Positions 28,110 to 38,841 of a stretch of DNA of 64,000 bases are shown here, one piece after another. The DNA is taken from NCBI GenBank assembly GCA_020848695.1, contig JADLHT010000033.1, forward strand, positions 1 to 64,000. Reading direction: 5' to 3'. Source of the DNA: Saprospiraceae bacterium. Its GTDB lineage: Bacteria; Bacteroidota; Bacteroidia; Chitinophagales; Saprospiraceae. Below the pieces are notes generated by a model. The model ran no database searches. It had not been told where the DNA came from and saw only the letters and a program-made list of their open reading frames with translations. The position numbers were made by a program, and so were the translations under genes. Within the stretch, counting starts at the first letter, position 1. Each line of letters starts with the position of its first letter.

Positions 28110-29138
28110 TTATTTTGGAATTTGAATTATTCTATTAATTATTTCTTTAACAAACCAGGGACCTCTATATATAAATCCTGAATAAATCTGAATCAGGTCG
28201 GCACCGTGACTTAACCTATACAAGGCTTCTTCCGAATTCATAATTCCACCTACATTAATAATTGTAAATTTCTTTTTATTCGTTAGTTGATTTAATATAT
28301 TCTGACTTTGTAAAGTCAGTGGCGAACCACTAAGCCCACCTTGTTCCTTAGCTAATTCTTTATCTATGAGTGAATTCGGTCTTGAAATCGTTGTGTTGTT
28401 CGCTACAATTCCCTGTATACCTGATTCAATCACCACTTCAATAATATCCTGAAGTACAAGACTGCTTAGATCCGGTGCTATTTTAAGATAGATAGGTTTC
28501 GGTTTAGCTTTCACTTGGTTGGCTTTTTGCAATTGATGGAGTAAGTTGCTTAAAGGTTCGCGTTCTTGCAATGCTCGAAGATTGGGTGTGTTAGGAGAAG
28601 AAACATTCACAACAAAAAAATCAACATAATCGAACAAACTTTCAAAACAAATCAGATAGTCCTCAGTTGACTTTTCCTGAGGAGTATTCTTATTCTTACC
28701 AATATTTCCTCCAATAATAATTCCATTGCGGTTCTTAAATTTTTTCAGCCTTGTAACTAAGGCATCAACTCCACTATTATTAAAGCCCATTCTATTGATA
28801 ATTCCTTCATCGTTCTTCAACCTGAATAATCTTGGTCTAGGATTCCCGGGTTGTGCTAACGGTGTTACGGTTCCTACTTCAATAAAACCAAAACCTATTC
28901 GCGACAATATCGATAACCATCTTCCATCTTTATCAAATCCTGCAGCCAGCCCCAAAGGGTTTTTATACCGGATTCCATCAATTATTAATTCTGATAAACC
29001 TTGTTTGGTACTAAAAGATTTTATTAATAAACCTGATACAATGGGAATATTCATTGCCATCGACAACAAATTCATACTTAAATAATGCGCGGTTTCTGCA
29101 TTAAATAAAAAAAGTAAACTTCTTAAAATTTTCCACAT
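28110..29138 (-). CDS. pyrD: Dihydroorotate dehydrogenase (quinone)
   Basis: NPLGLAAGFDKDG, NVSSPNTPNLRALQ, GGLSGSPL, GADLIQIYSGFIYRGP. Confidence 0.95.
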   Translation of the reverse strand: MWKILRSLLFLFNAETAHYLSMNLLSMAMNIPIVSGLLIKSFSTKQGLSELIIDGIRYKNPLGLAAGFDKDGRWLSILSRIGFGFIEVGTVTPLAQPGNPRPRLFRLKNDEGIINRMGFNNSGVDALVTRLKKFKNRNGIIIGGNIGKNKNTPQEKSTEDYLICFESLFDYVDFFVVNVSSPNTPNLRALQEREPLSNLLHQLQKANQVKAKPKPIYLKIAPDLSSLVLQDIIEVVIESGIQGIVANNTTISRPNSLIDKELAKEQGGLSGSPLTLQSQNILNQLTNKKKFTIINVGGIMNSEEALYRLSHGADLIQIYSGFIYRGPWFVKEIINRIIQIPK

Positions 29139-29148
29139 AATTATTGAA

Positions 29149-29781
29149 CTATAAAAATGGATTAGTGAGTATTTCCTGACCTATGCTGGTAATTCCTCCA
29201 TGTCCTGACAATACTTTTGTATCCTTAGGTAAAATAAGCAATTGAGTTTTTATTGAATGAATCAGAAGATCAAAATTTCCACCCGGCAAATCCGTTCTCC
29301 CAATACTTCCTTCAAAAAGTACATCTCCCGATAATAATGTACTATTTTCTAAATTATAATAACTCACACTTCCAGGACTATGCCCTGGAGTAAATAAAAT
29401 TTGAAAAGTTAGACTTCCAATTGAATATTGATTTAAATCTTCTTCAAATAATTCATGCGCCGGAAAAACAACTTCTGGGAAACCATACATTCTGGCAAGT
29501 TGTGAACCTGATTGATACAACATTAAGTCTTGTGCATGAAGCTTAGGTTTCAGATTATATTTATCTTTAATCTTTTGACACCCGAATATATGATCAATAT
29601 GTGCATGAGTAAGTAAACAATGTTTCAAATTTAATCTCTCTGATTGAACAAAATCTATAAATTCCGTCTCTTCCTCTTGAGTGTAAAAACCAGGATCAAA
29701 CACAGCAGTTTCGCCGTGATCGTCCCATACTAGATAAGTATTCTCGGCAAAAGGATTGAAAACAAAAGTCTTAATATGCAT
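29149..29781 (-). CDS. MBL-fold metallo-hydrolase (glyoxalase II-like)
   Basis: LTHAHIDHIFG (HxHxDH), TPGHSPGSV, LSGDVLFEGSIGRTDLPGG, LSGHGG. Confidence 0.9.
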   Translation of the reverse strand: MHIKTFVFNPFAENTYLVWDDHGETAVFDPGFYTQEEETEFIDFVQSERLNLKHCLLTHAHIDHIFGCQKIKDKYNLKPKLHAQDLMLYQSGSQLARMYGFPEVVFPAHELFEEDLNQYSIGSLTFQILFTPGHSPGSVSYYNLENSTLLSGDVLFEGSIGRTDLPGGNFDLLIHSIKTQLLILPKDTKVLSGHGGITSIGQEILTNPFL

Positions 29782-29809
29782 TTTCTCTCAATTGAATTAT
29801 CTTTGAATT

Positions 29810-32800
29810 ATGATTCGCAACTTGTTGATCATTCTGATATTGAGCCTGATATCTGTTAAAACATACTCCCAAAATTCTAAGGAAGAATTCGGAAAGAATA
29901 AAATTCAATATTCTGATGATCAACATGATTGGTGGATTTATGAGACAACCAATATTGTTTATTATTGGTATGGCAAAAGTAGAAAAGTTGCTGAATTCTA
30001 TATTGCAATTACAGAAATAGAAAATAGAAAGATTCAGGAAATTTTTGAGTTTCATCTTAAGGATAAGATTGAACTGGTAGTTTATTCTGATCACTCGGAT
30101 CTCTATCAGACCAATCTGGACTTAGATCTATACCTAACTCCCGACAACTGGAATGAAGAACCCAAAATAATAGATCAAAAAATATTACTCTATTTTGATG
30201 GGAATCATCAGAATTCATTGAAAAACCTGCGAAAAGGATTAGTTAAGATGTACTTCAATTCTATTTTTTCCGGCTCGCAAATCGAGGAAGTTGTTCAAAA
30301 AGTGATTTCTTATAAACTTCCCAGCTGGTTTGAATCGGGACTTAACGAATATCTTAGTGAATCCTGGAATGAAACCGATCTATTGATTCTAAAAAACTAC
30401 TGGAAGAAAAAAACAAATTTTAAAAAAATCAATAACAGAAACGGTAAGCTTGCCGGGAAATCAATGTGGAACTACATTGTCCATCAATATGGCCAACAAG
30501 CCATATCCAACTGGCTTTACATGATAAGAATTCAAAAAGATATCAATTCAGCTGCTCGATTGGTGTTTCAAAGAAATATTAGGAATTTGTATGAAGAATG
30601 GTTTGATTTCTATTCCAGGGAATTATCCAATGTAAATATTGAACATCCCAAATTTAATAAACTTAAACTTAGATCTGAAGAACAAATAATTGATCTTGAA
30701 CCGTTAGACAAGACTAAATACTTATTAAGTACAAACCAAAATAGTAGAAAAAGGGTCCGGATCTTAGATATTAGGAATAATAAATTAAAAACAATTTACA
30801 AGTCAGGTCATCGAAATAAAATTACCAGTTCTGAATCCAATTATCCACATTTTTTCATTTTGAGAAACAGCCGGCAACTAGGAATCTTGGATCTAATACG
30901 GAATCGCAATAGAATTATTCTATACAACGATCATTTAAAACCATTAATGAATGTTCTATTACCGGAAGATTTTCAGGAAGTATATGACATAGAAGGTTTC
31001 GATGAAAAAAACATTTTTCTAAGCGCTAACATAAACGGCTTATCAGATTTATTCAAATACAACAACATCACTAGATCCTATTCAAGAATAACGGATGATA
31101 TTTATGACGAATTAAAGATAAAATATTCTTCTAAAGATCAAAAATACATTATCAATTCAGCCAGACCTGAGTTCTATAAAAATACTAAAACCATCGATTC
31201 CATCGTACCGGTCTTTCCATTTAAATTATTTAGTCTGGATTCCAATAAACTGAAAGAAATTGAAAATCAATTTGTACAAGGATCTGTAGAAGATTTTCAA
31301 ATCCAGCCCCACGAAAAAACAGCACACATAAGAAGGAATAATAAAATTGATTTCTTTATAAAAAAACCTGAAGGATTGTTTCAAATTAAGGAAGCGTATC
31401 TTAAGAAGATAGCTATAAATCAATCTGACAAAATATTGAAAGTGTATCAAAAGCCAAACCAAAGATACTATTTTACCGAGTCATCAGATCTAACTCATTT
31501 TGAACAAATTTTATTAAATAATTCAGACTCTGCAATAATTAGTACATACCGTGACAGCATAAATTCTTCAGAAGAATTAATAAAAAATTATTTCGAAAGT
31601 GAATTTTCTGATCCAGACAATGTTGAAAAAGTAATTCAGGACTTTTTAAGAAAAACACATTCATTTCAATTAATCGACCTTAAGAACACAGAGGTAAGTT
31701 ATCAACCTAAGGAACATATTGTAAAATTCAATTCCAATCAATCTATCGCTTACAGGAATCGATTTAGCATGGAAGATTGGAATACAACATTAAACAATGA
31801 ATTACTTTTTGGAGGATTAAATACGTTTACAGGAAATAATCCGGTCTTTGATGTTCCCTATACCGGAATTCTTATAAAAACAAAAGTTAAAGAAAATTTC
31901 AACAATTACTTTTTTGATTTTGGAATTAGAATACCAACCAATTTTAGAGGAACAGAAGCCTTTGTAGTCTATACCTTGTTAAAATACAGATGGGATCATA
32001 GTTTTGCATTTTATAGAAAGTCATACCGAAATACAACACTTTCAAGATTAAATCAGGAACAACATGAGGTAACAAAAACCTTATTATTAAATTACACCTT
32101 AAGATACGCTCTTGATCATTTTCAAAGCTTCAGACTTAACAATACAATTAGAAATGATCATCTATATTTTAAGGCCACGGACAAGAATCTCATAGATTCA
32201 AATGGAATACATTTCCAAAGTATTGGTTCAAGAGTGGAATACGTATTTGATGACGCATTGAATTTGTCTCTTAACTTAAAGGAAGGAACACAAGCCAAAT
32301 TCTTTTTTGAATTAAATAAACGTTTTTCAGGAAACTTTAATGATGGAATAAAATTAAATGCTTTGCCTGGAATGCTATTTGTAATAGGAGCTGATATCAG
32401 ACATCACATTCCTATACTAAGACTTTCGACTTTTTCAACCAGACTTTATCTAAATTCTTCATTTGGCAAACAAAGAATTCTCAATCATCTTGGCGGGACA
32501 GAAAACTGGATGATATTTAGAAAATACAATTTTGAACAGCCTCCGGACCTAAAAGGCAATTATTCATTTTCACAACAAGTTACTGAAGTCCGAGGTCATC
32601 CAATAAGTTCCAGAAAAGGAAGCTCGGCATTAGTATTTTCTTCAGAAATCAGAATTCCATTCTTTCATTATCTTCTATATCAAAATTGGAAGAACAGTTT
32701 TCTGCGCAATATGCAGTTAATTCCATTTTTAGACATTGGGTTAAGTTGGCAAGGAGCAATCCCAAATTTTTTGGAAATTGAAAAATTTTCTTACTATGCT

Positions 32801-32980
32801 AAAAATCCGGCAGTAGAAATTGATGTTATTTATAAAAGAAATCCGTTCATTGCCGGAACTGGTATTGGTTTGAGGACTTCAATATTTAGTTACTTTATTC
32901 GATTTGATTATGGTTGGCCTATTCAAGAATTACGTTTTGGAAAGCCTATAACACATATTTCTCTTGGACTTGATTTCTAA
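29810..32980 (+). CDS. Large exported protein: gluzincin-like/TolB-like N-terminal part plus C-terminal beta-barrel-like region
   Basis: 1056 aa with signal peptide; PD40-like stretches; C terminus NPFIAGTGIGLRTSIFSYFIRFDYGWPI...HISLGLDF with terminal aromatic, BamA/surface-antigen-like. Confidence 0.65.
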   Translation: MIRNLLIILILSLISVKTYSQNSKEEFGKNKIQYSDDQHDWWIYETTNIVYYWYGKSRKVAEFYIAITEIENRKIQEIFEFHLKDKIELVVYSDHSDLYQTNLDLDLYLTPDNWNEEPKIIDQKILLYFDGNHQNSLKNLRKGLVKMYFNSIFSGSQIEEVVQKVISYKLPSWFESGLNEYLSESWNETDLLILKNYWKKKTNFKKINNRNGKLAGKSMWNYIVHQYGQQAISNWLYMIRIQKDINSAARLVFQRNIRNLYEEWFDFYSRELSNVNIEHPKFNKLKLRSEEQIIDLEPLDKTKYLLSTNQNSRKRVRILDIRNNKLKTIYKSGHRNKITSSESNYPHFFILRNSRQLGILDLIRNRNRIILYNDHLKPLMNVLLPEDFQEVYDIEGFDEKNIFLSANINGLSDLFKYNNITRSYSRITDDIYDELKIKYSSKDQKYIINSARPEFYKNTKTIDSIVPVFPFKLFSLDSNKLKEIENQFVQGSVEDFQIQPHEKTAHIRRNNKIDFFIKKPEGLFQIKEAYLKKIAINQSDKILKVYQKPNQRYYFTESSDLTHFEQILLNNSDSAIISTYRDSINSSEELIKNYFESEFSDPDNVEKVIQDFLRKTHSFQLIDLKNTEVSYQPKEHIVKFNSNQSIAYRNRFSMEDWNTTLNNELLFGGLNTFTGNNPVFDVPYTGILIKTKVKENFNNYFFDFGIRIPTNFRGTEAFVVYTLLKYRWDHSFAFYRKSYRNTTLSRLNQEQHEVTKTLLLNYTLRYALDHFQSFRLNNTIRNDHLYFKATDKNLIDSNGIHFQSIGSRVEYVFDDALNLSLNLKEGTQAKFFFELNKRFSGNFNDGIKLNALPGMLFVIGADIRHHIPILRLSTFSTRLYLNSSFGKQRILNHLGGTENWMIFRKYNFEQPPDLKGNYSFSQQVTEVRGHPISSRKGSSALVFSSEIRIPFFHYLLYQNWKNSFLRNMQLIPFLDIGLSWQGAIPNFLEIEKFSYYAKNPAVEIDVIYKRNPFIAGTGIGLRTSIFSYFIRFDYGWPIQELRFGKPITHISLGLDF

Positions 32981-33007
32981 ACTATTTTTCATTTTAAAAC
33001 AACATCA

Positions 33008-34192
33008 ATGAATTTTTTAAAAATTGTATTCTTAAATTTAATTTGCCTTCAAATACTTATGTCTCAATCCTGGATTGAAGGTCCCAATTTACCAAACTTC
33101 GCAGAAGGAAGACACCATCCAATTACTTTCTCAATTGAAAAAAATGGATATGTAGGTCTTGGGAGTAGTCCCAATGCCTATACCGATGAATTTTACAAAT
33201 ACAATTCAGAAACAAATATCTGGACAGAAATAAAAAAATTTCCTGGTGGAGGAAGAAGCTTTGCAATTGGAATTTCTCACAACGGAAAAGCTTATCTAGG
33301 ATTTGGACTTGATGCCAGGGGAAACTATTTAAATGATATCTGGGAATTTGACCCTGTCACAGAATCATGGGTTAAATTGACCGATTGTCCGTGTGTTGCT
33401 AGAACACATCCTTCTCTATTGGCGTTCAATAACAAATTATACGTTGGACTTGGAGGAAGTCCAAATGGTGATTTGAAAGATTGGTGGGAGTATGATCTGA
33501 ATAATAAATTGTGGGAAAGAAAAATGGATATCCCCGGCAAACCAAGACATCATCCCTTTCAATTTGTCATTCCTCCGTATCTATATGCAGGAATGGGTCA
33601 TGGAGGACCTATAATTTATAATGATTTGTATCGTTTTGATCCTGCAAAGGATGAATGGGTAGAAATGAAAAGTTTACCATCTCAAGGAAGGGTTGCCGGT
33701 ACACAGTTTAACTTTAATGGACGTGGATATGTTCTTAGCGGTCAAGGTGGAGATCATGATTATCTACCCAAGGGAGAATTCTGGGAATACAACGCAGAAT
33801 TGAATGATTGGAAAGAGTTGCTTGCACATCCCGGAGTCGGTCGTTGGGCTCCCGGATCATTTGTAATTGGCAACAAAGTTTACTTTACCTGTGGTCAGGA
33901 TTCAGATAAGTTTAATAATGATTTATGGATCTATGATTTTACAGTATTGAACAGTACAAGCACAAATGAAAAACTACCTACTTTGTACTTCATTTCTAAG
34001 GATGAACTACTTCTTAGATCTGCGACTAATGAGTTACCTCAAGTTTATGATTTGATGGGAAATAATGTAAGTTCAAAACTTCAAATCGAATGGATAGAGG
34101 ATCAGGTAAAAATAAATACTTCCTTACTCTCCTCTGGATTATACCTCATTAAAATAAATTCTTTAAGGACTCAAAAGTTTCTTAAAACTTAA
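33008..34192 (+). CDS. Kelch-repeat secreted protein with degenerate T9SS-like C terminus
   Basis: Repeats 'GYVGLG....DEFYKYN..TNIWTEI', 'AYLGFG...LNDIWEFDPVTESWVKL' etc.; C-terminal LLSSGLYLIKINSLRTQKFLKT. Confidence 0.85.
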   Translation: MNFLKIVFLNLICLQILMSQSWIEGPNLPNFAEGRHHPITFSIEKNGYVGLGSSPNAYTDEFYKYNSETNIWTEIKKFPGGGRSFAIGISHNGKAYLGFGLDARGNYLNDIWEFDPVTESWVKLTDCPCVARTHPSLLAFNNKLYVGLGGSPNGDLKDWWEYDLNNKLWERKMDIPGKPRHHPFQFVIPPYLYAGMGHGGPIIYNDLYRFDPAKDEWVEMKSLPSQGRVAGTQFNFNGRGYVLSGQGGDHDYLPKGEFWEYNAELNDWKELLAHPGVGRWAPGSFVIGNKVYFTCGQDSDKFNNDLWIYDFTVLNSTSTNEKLPTLYFISKDELLLRSATNELPQVYDLMGNNVSSKLQIEWIEDQVKINTSLLSSGLYLIKINSLRTQKFLKT

Positions 34193-34273
34193 AACGACTA
34201 ATAAACTTTTCAAATAAAACTTACATGATTATCAATTCAAATTTTTTCATTCATCAATACTAATCCCAACTAA

Positions 34274-35005
34274 TTAATCCTGCTTGCTGAATACTTTCTT
34301 TAAAAGATCAGAAGTTCGTGCAGTAAGGTTGGTTCTGATATTGAGTTCTTCTTCAGCAATCTTCTTAAAAAGTCCATCAAGTGCTTTTTGGGTCACATAA
34401 TCACTCATGTCTGGATTCATTTTTTTAACCAAAGGGATCTGATTATACTTATTGATAGCAGACGTCCATAATTGAATTGCCCCCACTTTTTCCATAGAGT
34501 TAGTAATGACCGGTTTAAACTCATTGTACAAGGCTTGGTTAGTAGTTCGGTTCAGGTACTTAGTAGCTGCATTTTTCTCGCCTTTCAATATATTCCAGGC
34601 ATCCTGGATAGTCATTTGCTTAATTGCACTAAGAAATATAGGTTTTGCTTTAGTTGCAGCATCTTCTGCAGCACGATTCAACTTCTCAACAACTTCATTT
34701 TCGATATTATTAAAGCCTGGAATCACCGATAATTTATTACAAACTTTTTGCGCGTCATCCGGTAAGAGTACCTTATAAATACTCTTGTAATAGCCATCTT
34801 TGGCAGAAAGAAAATCCACGCCTTTACCAGTTCCCTGATTGAGTGCTTCTTTCAATCCATTGGCAACCTCTTCTGTTGACAACTCTTCCAAACCCACTTT
34901 CTTTAATAATTTACCAAATTGTGCATTGCAAGAATTAAAAAACAGACTGCTTAAGACGAGCACATAAGAAAACATACGACAATTTTTCATATTCATTATT
35001 TCCAA
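34274..35005 (-). CDS. DUF4197 family lipoprotein
   Basis: SSLFFNSCNAQ lipobox; EVANGLKEALNQGTGKGVDFLSAKDGYYKS...IKIPLP-like segment; ALDGLFKKIAEEELNIRTN. Confidence 0.82.
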   Translation of the reverse strand: MEIMNMKNCRMFSYVLVLSSLFFNSCNAQFGKLLKKVGLEELSTEEVANGLKEALNQGTGKGVDFLSAKDGYYKSIYKVLLPDDAQKVCNKLSVIPGFNNIENEVVEKLNRAAEDAATKAKPIFLSAIKQMTIQDAWNILKGEKNAATKYLNRTTNQALYNEFKPVITNSMEKVGAIQLWTSAINKYNQIPLVKKMNPDMSDYVTQKALDGLFKKIAEEELNIRTNLTARTSDLLKKVFSKQD

Positions 35006-35156
35006 ATTAGAACGACAAAATTAACTTTCGTTGACTTTACAAGAAGTTAAAAATCTGTGAAGTTTTACGCCAGGTTTTAGTTATTTAATACTGAAAACAT
35101 AAATATTACACATATAAATAATTTTAATGTATTAAATTTGTTATATTTGCACCGGT

Positions 35157-36107
35157 ATGAATCGACCGAACATTTCTATTATAATTCCTGCATTTAATGA
35201 GGAGGAATCCATTTCGGAATTAATTCAATGGATAAATAAAGCATTATCTCCTAGCTCATTAAATTATGATATCTGGTTTATAGATGACGGAAGTTCAGAT
35301 GGCACCTGGAAAGTAATTCAGGATCAGAATAATATCTATCCCGATCTTATTAAAGGTATTAGATTCCGAAGAAATTATGGAAAATCAGCGGCACTCAATT
35401 CCGGATTTCACGCTTGTAAAGGAGAAGTGGTTATTACGTTAGACGCAGATCTTCAGGATAGTCCGGATGAAATTATAGAATTATATAAGATGATCAAGAA
35501 TGAGGGATATGATCTCGTTTCAGGATGGAAGAAAAAAAGATATGATAATGCACTTACAAAAAATATTCCATCGAAAATTTACAATACAATCAGTAGCTGG
35601 ATGAGTGGAGTATATCTTCATGATATGAATTGTGGTTTAAAAGCATATCGGCATGATGTAGTTCGAACTATTGAAGTTTATGGTGAGATGCATCGTTATA
35701 TTCCTGTAATTGCAAAGTGGGCCGGATTTAAAAAAATTGGTGAAAAAATAGTTCAACATCAGGCAAGAAAATACGGGTATTCCAAATTTGGAATCAGCAG
35801 ATTTTTTAATGGATTTCTGGATCTCGCTACCATTATGTTCATTGGAAAATTTGGCAAAAGACCTATGCATTTTTTTGGATCGCTTGGAATTTTCTCATTT
35901 TTTGTTGGTTTCTGTTTTATACTTTATCTGATTTATTCAAAATATTTTTATCAGGTTTATGGAATGACAGATCGTCCTGCGTTTTATATAGCTTTGGTTC
36001 TTATGATCATAGGCTCACAAATGTTTCTAACAGGATTTGTTTCAGAATTAATCACAAGAAATGCCCCTGAAAGAAATCATTACCTAATAGCTGATACAAT
36101 AGATTAA
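35157..36107 (+). CDS. Glycosyltransferase family 2 (DPM/GtrB-like) with C-terminal TM pair
   Basis: ISIIIPAFNEEESISELI, DADLQDSPDEI, C-terminal hydrophobic hairpin. Confidence 0.9.
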   Translation: MNRPNISIIIPAFNEEESISELIQWINKALSPSSLNYDIWFIDDGSSDGTWKVIQDQNNIYPDLIKGIRFRRNYGKSAALNSGFHACKGEVVITLDADLQDSPDEIIELYKMIKNEGYDLVSGWKKKRYDNALTKNIPSKIYNTISSWMSGVYLHDMNCGLKAYRHDVVRTIEVYGEMHRYIPVIAKWAGFKKIGEKIVQHQARKYGYSKFGISRFFNGFLDLATIMFIGKFGKRPMHFFGSLGIFSFFVGFCFILYLIYSKYFYQVYGMTDRPAFYIALVLMIIGSQMFLTGFVSELITRNAPERNHYLIADTID

Positions 36108-36114
36108 TTCATTT

Positions 36115-37239
36115 ATGAAAAGTGTTGTCCTTATTGGGCCTGCTTATCCACTCCGCGGAGGGTTGGCGTCCTTTAATGAACGCTTGTGCCGAGAATTTAA
36201 TTTTCAAAAATGGAGTTCAGAGATTTATACATATTCTCTGCAATATCCAAGTTTTTTATTTCCCGGAACAACACAATATTCGACTGATTCAGCACCGGAA
36301 GATATCCAAATAAAAGCCTGCATTAATTCCATCAATCCGTTAAACTGGTATTTAGTAGGTAATGAATTGAAAAACAAAAAGCCGGATCTGATCATTGTTA
36401 GGTACTGGTTACCATTTATGGGGCCATGTTTGGGAACCCTACTAAGAATTGTAAGAAAAAATAAATTTACAAAAATTGTTTGTATTGCTGACAACATTAT
36501 CCCACATGAATCCAGACCTGGCGACAGACTTTTTACAAATTATTTTATCAAATCCGTTCATGCTTTCATTACAATGAGTGAAAAAGTAATGATGGATTTA
36601 AAAAAGTTTATTGAAAAACCATTGGCTAAATTTGTACTTCATCCACTGTATGATAGTTTTGGTGAAAAAGTCAAAAAAGAAGTTGCAAAAGAAAAACTCA
36701 ATTTATCAATGGATGATCGAATTGTACTTTTCTTTGGATTTATCAGAAAATACAAGGGCTTGGATTTGTTGTTGCACTCAATACCTCTTCTTAAAACACC
36801 AAAAGTCAAAATTCTAATTGCAGGTGAGTATTATGAAGATCCTTCAATCTATATCAAAATTCTTAAGAAAAACAATATTGATCATAAAGTAATTCTGCAC
36901 ACCCACTTCATCCCTGACAGTATGGTGAAGTATTACCTCTCAGCTTCGGATGTTGTCGTCCAACCTTACAAAAACGCAACCCAATCGGGTGTAACTCCAC
37001 TGGCTTATCATTTTGAGATCCCAATGATTGTTACCAATGTTGGTGCGCTCTCTGCATTAGTTCCCCATAAGAAGGTTGGTCTAGTATGTAATCCTAATCC
37101 TGAAGATATTGCAGAAGCTATTGATGAGTTTTTTACAATTCCTGAAACATATTGGTTACCTAATATACAACTTGAAAAAAAGAAACTGAGCTGGACTACA
37201 TTGTATGATAGCATCGTAAGTTTGTCCCATGATATATAG
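36115..37239 (+). CDS. Glycosyltransferase family 1/4
   Basis: GPAYPLRGGLASFNERL N-term; LFFGFIRKYKGLDLLLHSI; ATQSGVTPLAYHFEIPMIVTNVGAL. Confidence 0.9.
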   Translation: MKSVVLIGPAYPLRGGLASFNERLCREFNFQKWSSEIYTYSLQYPSFLFPGTTQYSTDSAPEDIQIKACINSINPLNWYLVGNELKNKKPDLIIVRYWLPFMGPCLGTLLRIVRKNKFTKIVCIADNIIPHESRPGDRLFTNYFIKSVHAFITMSEKVMMDLKKFIEKPLAKFVLHPLYDSFGEKVKKEVAKEKLNLSMDDRIVLFFGFIRKYKGLDLLLHSIPLLKTPKVKILIAGEYYEDPSIYIKILKKNNIDHKVILHTHFIPDSMVKYYLSASDVVVQPYKNATQSGVTPLAYHFEIPMIVTNVGALSALVPHKKVGLVCNPNPEDIAEAIDEFFTIPETYWLPNIQLEKKKLSWTTLYDSIVSLSHDI

Positions 37240-38257
37240 AAGTAAAGCACCTTTTCGCTTGGGTTTAGCCGGTGGTGGTTCAGACCTTAGTCCCTATTGT
37301 GATTTACACGGTGGTGCTATTCTAAATGTTACGATTTCACATTATGCTCATACTACCATAGAGACTGTTGAAGAACCTAAAATTATTTTTAATTCTATAG
37401 ATCAGAATACTTTAATAGAATTTACTGCAGGACAAATTCTTCAAATTGCCCCGGGACTTGAACTTCAAACCGGATTGTATAATTATTTATTAAAAGAAAA
37501 TAAATTAGCTAATCAGGGTTTAAAAATCACAACATTTATGGATGTCCCGGCAGGTTCAGGATTGGGAACCTCATCTACCTTAATGGTTTCTATGCTTAAA
37601 TGTTTTTCAGAAATGCTCGGATTACCTTATGGTGATTATGATTTAGCACATTCAGCATATGAAATTGAAAGGATACATCTACAGTTGGCAGGAGGAAGAC
37701 AGGATCAATATGCTGCAACATTCGGAGGTGTTAATTTCATGGAATTTTATAAAGATGATAAAGTAATTGTAAATCCTTTGCGGATCAAACATGAATATCT
37801 CAATGAATTGGAAAATAATATTATTCTATATTTCACTTCATCCAGCAGATCTTCATCAGATATAATAAAAGAACAAGTAAAGAATGTGTCTGAGCATAAT
37901 CAAGAATCAATTGAAGCAATGCATCAGTTAAAAGAACAAAGCAGGATGATGAAAGAAGCGCTGCTGACAGGGCGGCTTCATGAAATTGGTGAGATCCTTG
38001 ATTTTGGATTTCAACAAAAGAAAAAAATGGCTCAAAACATTTCCAATTCTTTTTTAGAGGAAATATATGACGCTGCAATCAAATCCGGAGCAACCGGTGG
38101 TAAAATAAGCGGAGCCGGTGGAGGTGGTTTTATGTTTTTTTATTGCCCGGGCACAAGTAAATATCAAGTTATGAACCAATTAAAAAAATTTGGTGGCGAA
38201 ATTAAAAATTATCAATTTACTCCACTAGGAGCGCGGTCCTGGAAATCCCAATTATAA
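37229..38257 (+). CDS. hddA: GHMP kinase, D-glycero-D-manno-heptose 7-phosphate kinase-like
   Basis: SKAPFRLGLAGGGSDLSPY, DVPAGSGLGTSSTLMV, GATGGKISGAGGGGFMFF. Confidence 0.85.
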   Translation: MIYRSKAPFRLGLAGGGSDLSPYCDLHGGAILNVTISHYAHTTIETVEEPKIIFNSIDQNTLIEFTAGQILQIAPGLELQTGLYNYLLKENKLANQGLKITTFMDVPAGSGLGTSSTLMVSMLKCFSEMLGLPYGDYDLAHSAYEIERIHLQLAGGRQDQYAATFGGVNFMEFYKDDKVIVNPLRIKHEYLNELENNIILYFTSSSRSSSDIIKEQVKNVSEHNQESIEAMHQLKEQSRMMKEALLTGRLHEIGEILDFGFQQKKKMAQNISNSFLEEIYDAAIKSGATGGKISGAGGGGFMFFYCPGTSKYQVMNQLKKFGGEIKNYQFTPLGARSWKSQL

Positions 38258-38832
38258 TGAACAAGATTAACGATATTATAAAAAATTCTATATTGGTAAA
38301 AGAGGAGTTGTTGAATAACCTTCAAAAAATTGATATCATTCAATCTGCAGCCAATCGTGTCGTACAATCTTTGAAGAATGGCGGTCGTATTTATTTTTGT
38401 GGTAATGGGGGGTCTGCAGCTGATGCACAGCATCTCGCAGCTGAACTCTCCGGCAGATTCTATACAGACCGACCTGCTCTTGCGGCTGAAGCGCTCCATG
38501 CCAACACTTCATATCTAACTGCAGTGGGAAATGATTATGGATATGATCATGTTTACTCAAGAATAATTGAAGGTGTTGCCAATATAAATGATATCCTCAT
38601 TGGACTCAGTACTTCCGGTAACTCTAAAAACATTATTAAAGCATTTCAAAGTGCACGTGCTAAAAATATTCCAACAATAGGATTAACAGGAAAAAAAGGT
38701 GGACTGATGAGAGAAATTTCAGATTTTTGGATTCCTGTTGATTCTGATGATACACCCAGAATTCAAGAATCCCATATTTTAGTAGGACATATCATTTGCC
38801 AACTTGTTGAAGAGCAGTATTTCAATCAATAA
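38257..38832 (+). CDS. gmhA: Sedoheptulose 7-phosphate isomerase (SIS domain)
   Basis: GGRIYFCGNGGSAADAQHLAAELSGRF, LIGLSTSGNSKNIIKA, IQESHILVGHIICQLVEE. Confidence 0.93.
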   Translation: MNKINDIIKNSILVKEELLNNLQKIDIIQSAANRVVQSLKNGGRIYFCGNGGSAADAQHLAAELSGRFYTDRPALAAEALHANTSYLTAVGNDYGYDHVYSRIIEGVANINDILIGLSTSGNSKNIIKAFQSARAKNIPTIGLTGKKGGLMREISDFWIPVDSDDTPRIQESHILVGHIICQLVEEQYFNQ

Positions 38833-38841
38833 ATATCTGAT

